NCBI GenBank assembly: GCA_018715065.1
Contig: DVMJ01000023.1
Span: forward strand, 1-14,308
DNA: 14,308 bases
Direction: 5' to 3'
From: Fimiplasma intestinipullorum
Lineage (GTDB): Bacteria; Bacillota_I; Bacilli_A; Erysipelotrichales; Coprobacillaceae
The notes under the pieces were generated by a model. It did not search any database, was not told the DNA's origin, and worked only from the letters and a program-made list of their open reading frames with translations. The position numbers were made by a program, and so were the translations under genes. Shown here piece by piece: positions 1 through 6,255 of the stretch. How positions within the stretch are numbered: the stretch's first letter is position 1; each line of letters begins with the position of its first letter.

Positions 1-33
1 GTGCTACAACAAAACAGGTAGGAAATGGCAAAA

Positions 34-63
34 ATTGAGGCAGGTCAGCTGACCTGCCTCAAT
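34..63 (-). terminator. Palindromic rho-independent terminator, minus strand
   Basis: A perfect 30-base palindrome centred on AGCT (between bases 48 and 49). Read on the minus strand it folds into a 13-bp stem with a 4-base loop and runs directly into five T residues (complement of A30-A34), the classic intrinsic terminator shape. On the plus strand no T run follows, so the direction is minus. The stop codon of the minus-strand remnant at 59-127 lies inside the 5' arm. Confidence 0.8.
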
Positions 64-127
64 CAATGGTGGCATCAATAAACTTTTTATTCTCTGTCAT
101 CATTTTGTCCTTGACTTTGGAACCAGT
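59..127 (-). pseudogene. 3' tail of an unidentified minus-strand gene
   Basis: On the minus strand a frame of 22 sense codons ends in TGA (59-61) inside a strong terminator, as the end of a real gene would. Its last residues read ENKKFIDATID. It is closed upstream by TAA at 128-130, and beyond that lies the plus-strand permease, so the rest of the gene is missing. I do not recognise the family from so short a tail. An internal ATG at 101-103 preceded by AAGGA could give a 14-residue peptide, but a truncated gene remnant is the simpler reading. This is inference from the stop-plus-terminator arrangement. Confidence 0.4.
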
Positions 128-143
128 TTAGCCTGCCAGGATC

Positions 144-1805
144 ATGGTTTATGAGAGTCTTCTGACCTTACTGGTTAGTTTGACTTGCGGACTTCTATTA
201 GGAATGGCTTTAAATAAGGTCATGTTTCTGGTGATCGTCAAACTGTTGAATGGTACGGTTCAGTTTGGGTTTGATTTTTCCTTTTCCGCTGTTGTCTCTA
301 CGATCTTATTATTTACTTTTATCTTTTTTGTCAATTATCTGAATGCATTGCGTGTCGTTCATCTGGCCAGCCCGGTCGAATTACTGCATCGCAGCCACTA
401 TGGACAAAAAGAGCCAAAAAGTAAGTGGCTGATGACGCTTATTGGGATCGTGTGCTTAGGCATAGGGTATTACATTTCGCTGACAACAACAAATCCGCTA
501 GGCGCTTTCGGCATGTTTTGTATCGCTGTTTTACTGGTCATGCTGGGTACTTATTTGTTGTTTACAGCGGGTAGTATTACTTTGCTGCAGTTTTTAAAAC
601 ATCGCAAAAAATATTATTATCAAACAAGTCATTTCATCAGTATCTCCGGACTTTTATATCGCATGAAACAAAATGCGGCAGGTTTATCCAATATCTGTAT
701 CCTGTCGACCATGGTTCTGGTTATTCTATCAACGACCTGCAGCCTCTGGTTCGGTATTGAAGATAGTCTTTACCGTCGATATCCTTCGGAGTTTGTTTTG
801 ACCATGAATGATGACGAGCTGACAGATGCTAGACTGGCTGTGGTGGATGATATTTTAGCCGGTGAGCATTTATCGGTTGACAAGACCACCTACCATTACT
901 TGGCTTTTACCGGCATGTTGGATGGTTCCCACTTTGCAACGGATCGCAGTGAGTTTTCCATGAATCAGATTTCACGTATTTACAATCTTTTCCTGGTTGA
1001 TTTGAAAGATTATAACGCAGCCATGGGAACCAATGCATATCTGGCTGACAATGAAATCCTGCTGTATTGCAATCGTGGTCATTATGGCCCCGATACATTA
1101 GATATTAGTGATTACCATTTTATTGTCAAAGAAAAGCTGGATCATTTTATTGATAACGGCAATGCAGCGGCTGATATTGCCACGACCTTGTTTATTGTGG
1201 TGCCGGATCAAAGCATCATTGATGCGCTTTATACTTATCAGCTCACAGCTTATGGCGAAAATGCCAGCCAGATTCAATTATATGAAGGCTTTGATACGCA
1301 GCTGGATGACGAAGCAAACCTGGCTTTATATGACAAGTTAACAGCCGCATTGGGGGATAGTGAAGGAGATATTGTCGAAAGTCGTACGCAGAGCCGACAA
1401 TCATATATTTCGCTATATGGCGGACTCTTATTTATCGGCATTTTCTTAAGTGTTCTCTTCATCATGGCTACGATCATTATCATCTATTATAAGCAGATTA
1501 CGGAAGGAATGGAGGACCGCGACCACTATATCATTATGCAGAAGGTCGGTATGGACCAGAGCATGGTCAAGAAGGCGATCCATTCACAGATCCTGACGGT
1601 CTTCTTTTTACCGCTTGTCGTTGCACTTATCCATTTGCTTTTTGCCTTTCCAATCATCAAAGGGCTGCTGCTGTTATTTAGCTTCAGCAATACCACGCTT
1701 TATCTGCAATGTGCGTTGATTTGTTTTGTGATCTTTGCACTGGCTTATACCGGTATTTATGCATTGACCTCAAAAACATATTATCATATCGTCAAAATGA
1801 ATTAG
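144..1805 (+). pseudogene. FtsX/BceB-type ABC transporter permease, N-terminally truncated
   Basis: This is the permease subunit of a BceAB-like ABC exporter/sensor of the plasma membrane, the type linked to antimicrobial-peptide resistance. The 553 residues show hydrophobic segments at about 6-24, 47-66, 97-113, 122-142 and 181-201, a large polar extracytoplasmic region of about 205-425, and three C-terminal segments (about 428-450, 480-505, 520-545) with the FtsX core (EGMEDRDHYIIMQKVGM). Intact BceB-type proteins are about 620-670 residues and have ten membrane segments. The first segments and the first FtsX cytoplasmic loop are absent, and residue 1 aligns about 110 residues into the family. 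The frame is closed upstream by TAG at 129-131 and no good Shine-Dalgarno precedes ATG 144. No ATPase partner is visible. It is probably a decayed gene, although the body is open and shows no frameshift. The family call is firm and the pseudogene status is likely. Confidence 0.75.
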
Positions 1806-1836
1806 GGATCCTCTAGCGAAAGGGGATCCTTTCGCT
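1804..1836 (+). terminator. Hairpin after the permease, possible weak terminator
   Basis: Two mutually exclusive stems can form. One pairs 1804-1811 with 1824-1831 (GGATCC arms, one G·T pair) and is followed by only a few pyrimidines. The other is a perfect 9-bp stem, AGCGAAAGG (1815-1823) with CCTTTCGCT (1828-1836) and a GGAT loop. Neither has a proper T run, so termination is uncertain. It separates the permease from the acetyltransferase gene. Confidence 0.4.
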
Positions 1837-1842
1837 TATAAT
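1837..1842 (+). promoter_or_regulatory. Candidate -10 box for the ElaA-like gene
   Basis: TATAAT stands 20 bases before the ATG at 1862. The hexamer 17 bases upstream (TAGCGA, 1814-1819) is a poor -35 and lies inside the preceding hairpin, so only the -10 supports this promoter. Confidence 0.35.
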
Positions 1843-1861
1843 AGAGATTGAGGTGAATGAA

Positions 1862-2296
1862 ATGGAATGTGTTATCAAACATTTTAATGAATTGCGTACC
1901 GAAGAGCTTTATGCCATTATCAAGGCGCGTGTTAACGTTTTTGTGGTGGAACAAAACTGTCCTTATCCGGAGCTGGATGATAAGGATCAGGATGCCTGGC
2001 ATGTCTGGTTGAAAGATCAGGGAGAACTGGTGGCCTATTTACGTGTCTTAGCGCCCGGTGTTTCCTTTTCTGAAGCATCGCTCGGTCGTGTCCTGACTAC
2101 CAGACGTCAACAGGGGCTAGGCAAAGCCATCGTTGAATGCGGCATTGCGGTTGCTAAAGAAAAATATCATACGGATCGGTTACGGATCGAAGCGCAATGC
2201 TATGCGCAAGGTTTCTATGAAAAATTGGGTTTTCGTCAGGTGGGTGAACCTTTTTTAGAGGATGGGATCTGGCATATGGAGATGCTGCTTCAATAA
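1862..2296 (+). CDS. elaA: ElaA-type GNAT N-acetyltransferase
   Basis: A 144-residue cytosolic acyl-CoA-dependent N-acetyltransferase of the ElaA subfamily; the physiological acceptor is not known for this group. The ElaA signature VFVVEQNCPYPELD is at 26-39. The acetyl-CoA loop of GNAT motif A is LGRVLTTRRQQGLGKAI at 74-90, and the C-terminal GFYEKLGF is at 117-124. The length matches E. coli ElaA (about 150). ATG 1862 is chosen because GAGGTG (1850-1855) sits six bases before it, whereas the in-frame GTG at 1853 lies inside that Shine-Dalgarno. The gene stands alone: a hairpin precedes it and the ribU promoter begins six bases after its stop. Confidence 0.85.
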   Translation: MECVIKHFNELRTEELYAIIKARVNVFVVEQNCPYPELDDKDQDAWHVWLKDQGELVAYLRVLAPGVSFSEASLGRVLTTRRQQGLGKAIVECGIAVAKEKYHTDRLRIEAQCYAQGFYEKLGFRQVGEPFLEDGIWHMEMLLQ

Positions 2297-2301
2297 GTCT
2301 C

Positions 2302-2330
2302 TTTACAAGCCATCCGGATAGCGTTATAAT
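2302..2330 (+). promoter_or_regulatory. Promoter of the FMN riboswitch-ribU unit
   Basis: TTTACA (2302-2307), a 17-base spacer and a perfect TATAAT (2325-2330). Transcription would begin around 2337, about 13 bases before the first riboswitch helix. This is close to the vegetative sigma consensus. Confidence 0.85.
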
Positions 2331-2349
2331 GAAAATGCGTAAAATAAAC

Positions 2350-2456
2350 ACTTCAGGGCAGAGTGAAATTCTCTACTGGCGGTAGACTCCGCGAACCCGA
2401 TAGGGCCGAACCGGTGCAATTCCGGTAGCAACAGTTAAAGTCTGGATGGAAGAAGG
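2350..2456 (+). promoter_or_regulatory. FMN riboswitch (RFN element)
   Basis: The conserved RFN blocks appear in order: CTTCAGGGCAG (2351-2361), GTGAAATTCTC, GGCGGTA, the GAACCCGA/AGGGCCGAACCGGTGCAATTCCGGT region (2393-2426), and the closing GTCTGGATGGAAGAAGG (2440-2456). P1 pairs CTTC 2351-2354 with GAAG 2452-2455. In this class, FMN binding stabilises P1 and turns off riboflavin synthesis or uptake genes. The downstream ribU fits that role exactly. Confidence 0.97.
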
Positions 2457-2466
2457 TTTTTTTGTC

Positions 2467-2500
2467 ATGCTTCATAAACAAAAAATAAACCTGGAAGCGT
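2467..2500 (+). promoter_or_regulatory. Candidate expression platform of the FMN riboswitch
   Basis: ATGCTTC (2467-2473) can pair with GAAGCGT (2494-2500, one T·G pair), followed by TTTT at 2503-2506. The CTTC in its 5' arm could instead pair with the GAAG of riboswitch P1 (2449-2455). That gives a two-state switch: FMN holds P1 and frees CTTC for the hairpin. The 20-base loop and short T run make this a weak terminator, so control could also act on translation. This is inference from pairing by eye. Confidence 0.4.
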
Positions 2501-2541
2501 CTGTTTTAGGCTCTATTTTCTTTGTTTAGGAGGTGCGGCAT

Positions 2542-3189
2542 ATGAATATGAATACAAAGAAAATAACGACAGTTGGGATTCTCTGTGCGATGGCGATGAT
2601 CATTAATTTACTGATCTCCTTTCCGATGGTACCAGCTGCTTCTTTTTTAAGGTATGATCCCAAAGATATTGTGATCATTATTGGCGGATACATCTATGGG
2701 CCGATGACGGTTGTGGTGATGTCTGCAATTACATCGATCTTAGAGATCATGCTTAAAGGTGGAACCTGGATCGATGTGTTGATGAACATGATCTCTACCT
2801 GTACTTTTGGCTGCATGGCCTGTTATGTGTACAAAAAGATGCACAGCCGTAAAGGTGCCATTATTGGCCTAGCAGCCGGAACGGTACTCTGTGTCATCAG
2901 TATGTTGATCTGGAATTATATTGTGACGCCAATCTACTACCAGATGCCTCGCAGTGCAGTGGTAGCGATCCTGCTTCCAGGGATCTTGCCTTTCAATGTT
3001 CTGAAATGCGTGATGAATGCAGTCGTCACCATGCTGCTTTATAAACCGCTGGTTGGCGCTTTTCGACATTCGGGACTGGTGGAATCATCAAAGCATGTTT
3101 ATCAAACCAGTAAGGGCTTCATTTTGATCAGTGCCTTTATCCTGGTAACGATCATCTGTATTATTCTGGCTTTCCAGGGTGTGCTATAA
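2542..3189 (+). CDS. ribU: Riboflavin ECF transporter S component RibU
   Basis: RibU is the substrate-binding membrane subunit that imports riboflavin together with the shared ECF energy-coupling module (EcfA, EcfA', EcfT), which is not in this window. The 215 residues form about six membrane segments, with hydrophobic stretches near 9-30, 43-65, 80-98, 105-125, 140-168 and 191-213. The RibU hallmark FLRYDPKD is at 35-42, followed by the IGGYIYGP loop (47-54), and WNYIVTPIYYQMPR lies at 124-137. ATG 2542 is chosen because AGGAGG (2529-2534) lies seven bases upstream; the in-frame GTG 2533 overlaps that site. It is regulated by the FMN riboswitch just upstream and shares its mRNA with the flavin-binding gene 13 bases downstream. 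Confidence 0.93.
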   Translation: MNMNTKKITTVGILCAMAMIINLLISFPMVPAASFLRYDPKDIVIIIGGYIYGPMTVVVMSAITSILEIMLKGGTWIDVLMNMISTCTFGCMACYVYKKMHSRKGAIIGLAAGTVLCVISMLIWNYIVTPIYYQMPRSAVVAILLPGILPFNVLKCVMNAVVTMLLYKPLVGAFRHSGLVESSKHVYQTSKGFILISAFILVTIICIILAFQGVL

Positions 3190-3202
3190 AGGAGGTGGGA
3201 TA

Positions 3203-3658
3203 ATGGAATTTCAAGAAGCTTGCAAGATCATGTGGGATAAGCTGGGTGACTACAAGATCATGGCTCTGGCAACCAGCACGCACGATCATCCGATGATCCG
3301 CAATGTCAGCTGCATTTTTTATCATGATCGCATTTATTTTAAAACGGATAAGCATTTTCCTAAGACGAAACAACTGCTGGAAAATCCACAGGTTGCGATG
3401 TGTTTTCATGGGGTCCAGGTTGAAGGGAAGGCAGAGAATAAAGGCCTGGTCATCGATGAGGAAGGACGGATCTTTGAAAAGAAATACAGGGAATATTTAT
3501 GGGGCAGTTATAATGCTTATTCCCATATCGATACGGAGATCCTCATTGAAGTGACACCTGATTTTGTTGAGATCTGGGATGATGATGACAAAGGCAACGC
3601 TTATCAGATCCTGATTGATTTTGCCAGTCAGTCCGTCGAAGTGAAGCCATATGATTAA
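3203..3658 (+). CDS. PNPOx-like FMN-binding split-barrel protein
   Basis: A 151-residue cytosolic protein of the pyridoxamine-5'-phosphate-oxidase-like split-barrel superfamily, whose members usually bind FMN or a related flavin at a dimer interface. The opening strand pattern IMALATSTHDHPMIRNVS (about 19-36), IYFKTDKHFPKTKQLLENPQVAMCF (about 44-68) and the C-terminal barrel strand around ILIEVTPDFVEIW are typical. I cannot assign the substrate, and the catalytic residues of true PNPOx are not obvious. ATG 3203 has GGAGGTG (3191-3197) five bases before it. Its position 13 bases after ribU, under the FMN riboswitch, supports a flavin-linked role. A strong terminator follows. Confidence 0.82.
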   Translation: MEFQEACKIMWDKLGDYKIMALATSTHDHPMIRNVSCIFYHDRIYFKTDKHFPKTKQLLENPQVAMCFHGVQVEGKAENKGLVIDEEGRIFEKKYREYLWGSYNAYSHIDTEILIEVTPDFVEIWDDDDKGNAYQILIDFASQSVEVKPYD

Positions 3659-3659
3659 C

Positions 3660-3684
3660 AGCATACCTGCGGGTATGCTTTTTT
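3660..3684 (+). terminator. Intrinsic terminator of the ribU unit
   Basis: AGCATACC (3660-3667) pairs perfectly with GGTATGCT (3672-3679) around a TGCG loop, followed by six T residues (3679-3684). The T run is immediately followed by the GGAGGTG Shine-Dalgarno of the next gene. Confidence 0.92.
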
Positions 3685-3696
3685 GGAGGTGAGAAG

Positions 3697-4386
3697 ATGT
3701 TTGATCATTTAAAAGAGATCAGTTCAGCATGTTTCAAAGAACATTTAGTTGGTATCTACATTCACGGCAGCTATGTATTAGATGATTTTCACTGGGATCA
3801 TAGTGATCTGGATGTCATCATTGTCGTGGATCAGGAGCCGGAACTCAAATACAAACAGCAGTTTCTTGAGGAATTAGTGATGATGGAAGACATCTTGCCG
3901 GCTGGCGGCATTGAACTCAGCCTCTTATTGCTGGCGGATACGCAACACTTCTGTCATCCCATGCCCTATGTTTTTCATTATTCGAACATGCATGCGTGCC
4001 GGGCACGTCAAGATCCGCAGGCCTATTGTTCAGCAATGCGTGGAGTGGATCCAGATTTAGCCTGTCATCTTCGGCTGATAAGACAAAGTGGATATGTGCT
4101 GTTCGGTCGTGCCATTGAAGAGGTGTTCAGTGAAGTGCCAGACAGCGCTTATTTGGATAGCGTGCTGCAGGATCTTCGTGTTTCGGATGAACAATTTCTG
4201 GCTGATCCGGCATATTATCTGGCTAATATTGGACGTACGCTGTATTTTTTAGTGTCAGGTCGGATCGTATCCAAAAAAGAAGGTCGGGCTTATGCTGCTA
4301 AGATCGACTCAGGTGAGGAGGGATTGACATTGTGGCATTCGCTTTGGCAAGAAATGAGTAAACATTTATCGGGGGATATGCTATAA
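3697..4386 (+). CDS. AadA-like aminoglycoside nucleotidyltransferase family protein
   Basis: A 229-residue cytosolic protein with an N-terminal nucleotidyltransferase fold and a C-terminal helical DUF4111 domain, the architecture of ANT(3'')/ANT(9) enzymes that adenylylate streptomycin or spectinomycin. The fold signature is GSYVLDD...SDLDV, with G24-S25, metal-binding D37 and D39, and E73 in GIELSLLLL at the place of the catalytic Glu of AadA. The C-terminal FGRAIEEVFSEVP and ANIGRTLYFLVSGRIVSKKE match the AadA helical domain in pattern. It is shorter than AadA (about 260), so drug activity cannot be inferred; many chromosomal relatives have unknown substrates. Start ATG 3697 has GGAGGTGAG just upstream. 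I see no convincing promoter of its own. The preceding terminator abuts its ribosome binding site. Confidence 0.8.
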   Translation: MFDHLKEISSACFKEHLVGIYIHGSYVLDDFHWDHSDLDVIIVVDQEPELKYKQQFLEELVMMEDILPAGGIELSLLLLADTQHFCHPMPYVFHYSNMHACRARQDPQAYCSAMRGVDPDLACHLRLIRQSGYVLFGRAIEEVFSEVPDSAYLDSVLQDLRVSDEQFLADPAYYLANIGRTLYFLVSGRIVSKKEGRAYAAKIDSGEEGLTLWHSLWQEMSKHLSGDML

Positions 4387-4387
4387 T
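4359..4387 (+). promoter_or_regulatory. Candidate promoter of the glycosidase-proS unit
   Basis: TAAACA (4359-4364), a 17-base spacer and a perfect TATAAT (4382-4387) that overlaps the stop codon of the nucleotidyltransferase gene. It lies 30 bases before the next ATG. The -10 is perfect and the -35 is moderate. Confidence 0.6.
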
Positions 4388-4416
4388 GGGGACATATTTT
4401 GAGGAGGAGTAAAAAT

Positions 4417-6255
4417 ATGTTGATTCAGGTTGGACCACTGACCGTTACATTTGAAAATGAAATATTATGCATCCAAACGGGACAGGCTTGTTTCAAGACA
4501 CAAGCAGACGGAATGATTGTGATGCAGGAGGGCACGATGTTTGCCTTCAAGGATTTTGCCAGTCGGACGATCAAGCCTTATTGCAGCGGGACCTTTGAAG
4601 GATTCTATGTGGAGTATAGCAATCATCCTTCACTTGCCTTGGCTTTACGTACTTTTTATCTGGTGGATACGACAACATATGCATTAAAACTTTCCCTGCT
4701 GGTTTTAGAAGAAAATGATGCCATCAAGGAAATTCGTTGGCCATTTGCTTTTCAGGTCGAACAAGGGTATCATGTTCTGCCTTTAAGACAGGGCCTATTA
4801 TATCCGATTGAAAAAAAGATTCCGCTGGACATTCCTTTTCAGGGACAGTTTGGCAGCGCAGCTGCTTACCTGGCGATGCTGGGAACGATCCAGTCAGATG
4901 GCAGTGCGGTCCTGATGATGGCGCAAACGCCTTGGGATACACGTTATTATCTGGAAGATGGTCAGTTGGGATTTGCACATTTGCCTAGCCTTGGGAAAAT
5001 GCGCTATCGTCGCGATTTAGAATATCGATTCCTGGCAAAAGGGGATTATAATGATCTGGCTAGGATGTATCGGGATACACTGAAAGCAAAAGGCTTTATT
5101 CGAACCTTAGCGGAAAAAGCAGTCGCTTTGCCGGCGATTCATGAACTGGTTCGTTCCAGTTTCGTCCACATGGGGATTTGTACTTATGTTCAGCCGGATT
5201 CTCGTTTCTATGATCCGCAAGACCCCACAAAGAACAATTCTCTAGTCAGCTTTGCTACACGTCAGCAGGAAATGGAGAATTATCGAAAGCTGGGCATGGA
5301 ACATCTATATCTACATCTCGATGGTTGGGGCATTGCCTATGATAATGGACATCCGGATGTGATGCCGATCAATGAAAAAGCCGGTGGTGCGAAAGGTCTG
5401 CGTGATCTCGCTTGTCGGCTGCATGAATTAGGTTATTTATTTGGTATTCATGATCAGTATCGCGATTATTATCATCGTGCCAAGAGTTATGATCTAGAGT
5501 ACAGTGTCCAGGATGTGGATGGGAGCCATTATGAACACTGTTTCTGGGCCGGAGGTGTGCAGAACTATTTATGTGCTTCACTGGCCAAGGATTATGTACA
5601 GCGTAATTTCCAGATATTAAAGAATGAGACCATTGATCTGGACGGCGCTTATCTCGATGTGTTCACATGTAATGATTTAGATGAATGTGCGAATGTGAAT
5701 CATGTCATGAGCCGTCGCGATTGTGCCTTGGCTCGTGAGGCCTGCTTCTGGTATCTCATCAGCCAGAATATCATGCCTTCCAGTGAGGAGGTCAATGAAT
5801 GGGCAATGCGTTCGCTTGTCTTTTGTCATTATGCTCCTTATGAATTCCAGATGCATGAACAATTCCCTGAAGAACTGGTGGGAATCCCACTGTTCAATCT
5901 GGTGTTCCATGATTGTCTGGTCATCCCATGGATGATGGACAAGCCTAAAGATGATTACATGCTTTATGCCTTGCTGAATGGTGGTGCACCTTATTTCCGT
6001 CGGGACGGCGCTTATCCAAATATCGATGGCTCTTTTGAGAATGGGGTCTTAACACCGGAAGAACAGGTGGAACGTTGTCAGATCGTTTCGTCTTTCCATG
6101 AGAAAGTCGCTGGTGTTGCCATGCAGTCTCATCGATTACTTGATCCAAAAGGTCGGCGCCAGGAAGCTTGCTTTGCAAATGGCTGGTGCGTTCAGATCGA
6201 TCTGGATCAGGGAACATATCATATAACTAGAAAGGATGAAAGTGATGAAGGTTAG
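4417..6255 (+). CDS. Putative intracellular glycoside hydrolase, GH101/GH129-like
   Basis: A 612-residue protein without a signal peptide or membrane segment, so probably cytosolic. The N-terminal half (to about 220) is beta-rich, as in a sugar-binding sandwich domain. The second half reads as a TIM-barrel: LYLHLDGWG (D302), GYLFGIHDQYRDYY, LDGAYLDVF (D409, D414) and SSEEVNEW (E457, E458, E461). An Asp in a YLDVF strand followed about 43 residues later by a Glu in an E-W motif recalls the nucleophile and acid/base pair of the GH101/GH129 alpha-N-acetylgalactosaminidases. It also recalls DUF5696 proteins. This placement is from memory of motifs and is not proven; the substrate is unknown. ATG 4417 has GAGGAGG (4401-4407) nine bases upstream, and the in-frame TTG 4399 lies before that site. 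The 3' end overlaps proS. Confidence 0.6.
   Translation: MLIQVGPLTVTFENEILCIQTGQACFKTQADGMIVMQEGTMFAFKDFASRTIKPYCSGTFEGFYVEYSNHPSLALALRTFYLVDTTTYALKLSLLVLEENDAIKEIRWPFAFQVEQGYHVLPLRQGLLYPIEKKIPLDIPFQGQFGSAAAYLAMLGTIQSDGSAVLMMAQTPWDTRYYLEDGQLGFAHLPSLGKMRYRRDLEYRFLAKGDYNDLARMYRDTLKAKGFIRTLAEKAVALPAIHELVRSSFVHMGICTYVQPDSRFYDPQDPTKNNSLVSFATRQQEMENYRKLGMEHLYLHLDGWGIAYDNGHPDVMPINEKAGGAKGLRDLACRLHELGYLFGIHDQYRDYYHRAKSYDLEYSVQDVDGSHYEHCFWAGGVQNYLCASLAKDYVQRNFQILKNETIDLDGAYLDVFTCNDLDECANVNHVMSRRDCALAREACFWYLISQNIMPSSEEVNEWAMRSLVFCHYAPYEFQMHEQFPEELVGIPLFNLVFHDCLVIPWMMDKPKDDYMLYALLNGGAPYFRRDGAYPNIDGSFENGVLTPEEQVERCQIVSSFHEKVAGVAMQSHRLLDPKGRRQEACFANGWCVQIDLDQGTYHITRKDESDEG

Noticed and set aside
4324..4329. 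TTGACA as -35 of the glycosidase promoter
   Set aside because: It lies 52 bases before the TATAAT at 4382, far outside the usual 16-18 spacing; TAAACA at 4359 fits instead.
6180..6245. T-box leader for proS
   Set aside because: The start lies inside the upstream coding frame, with no T-box core or terminator/antiterminator pair.
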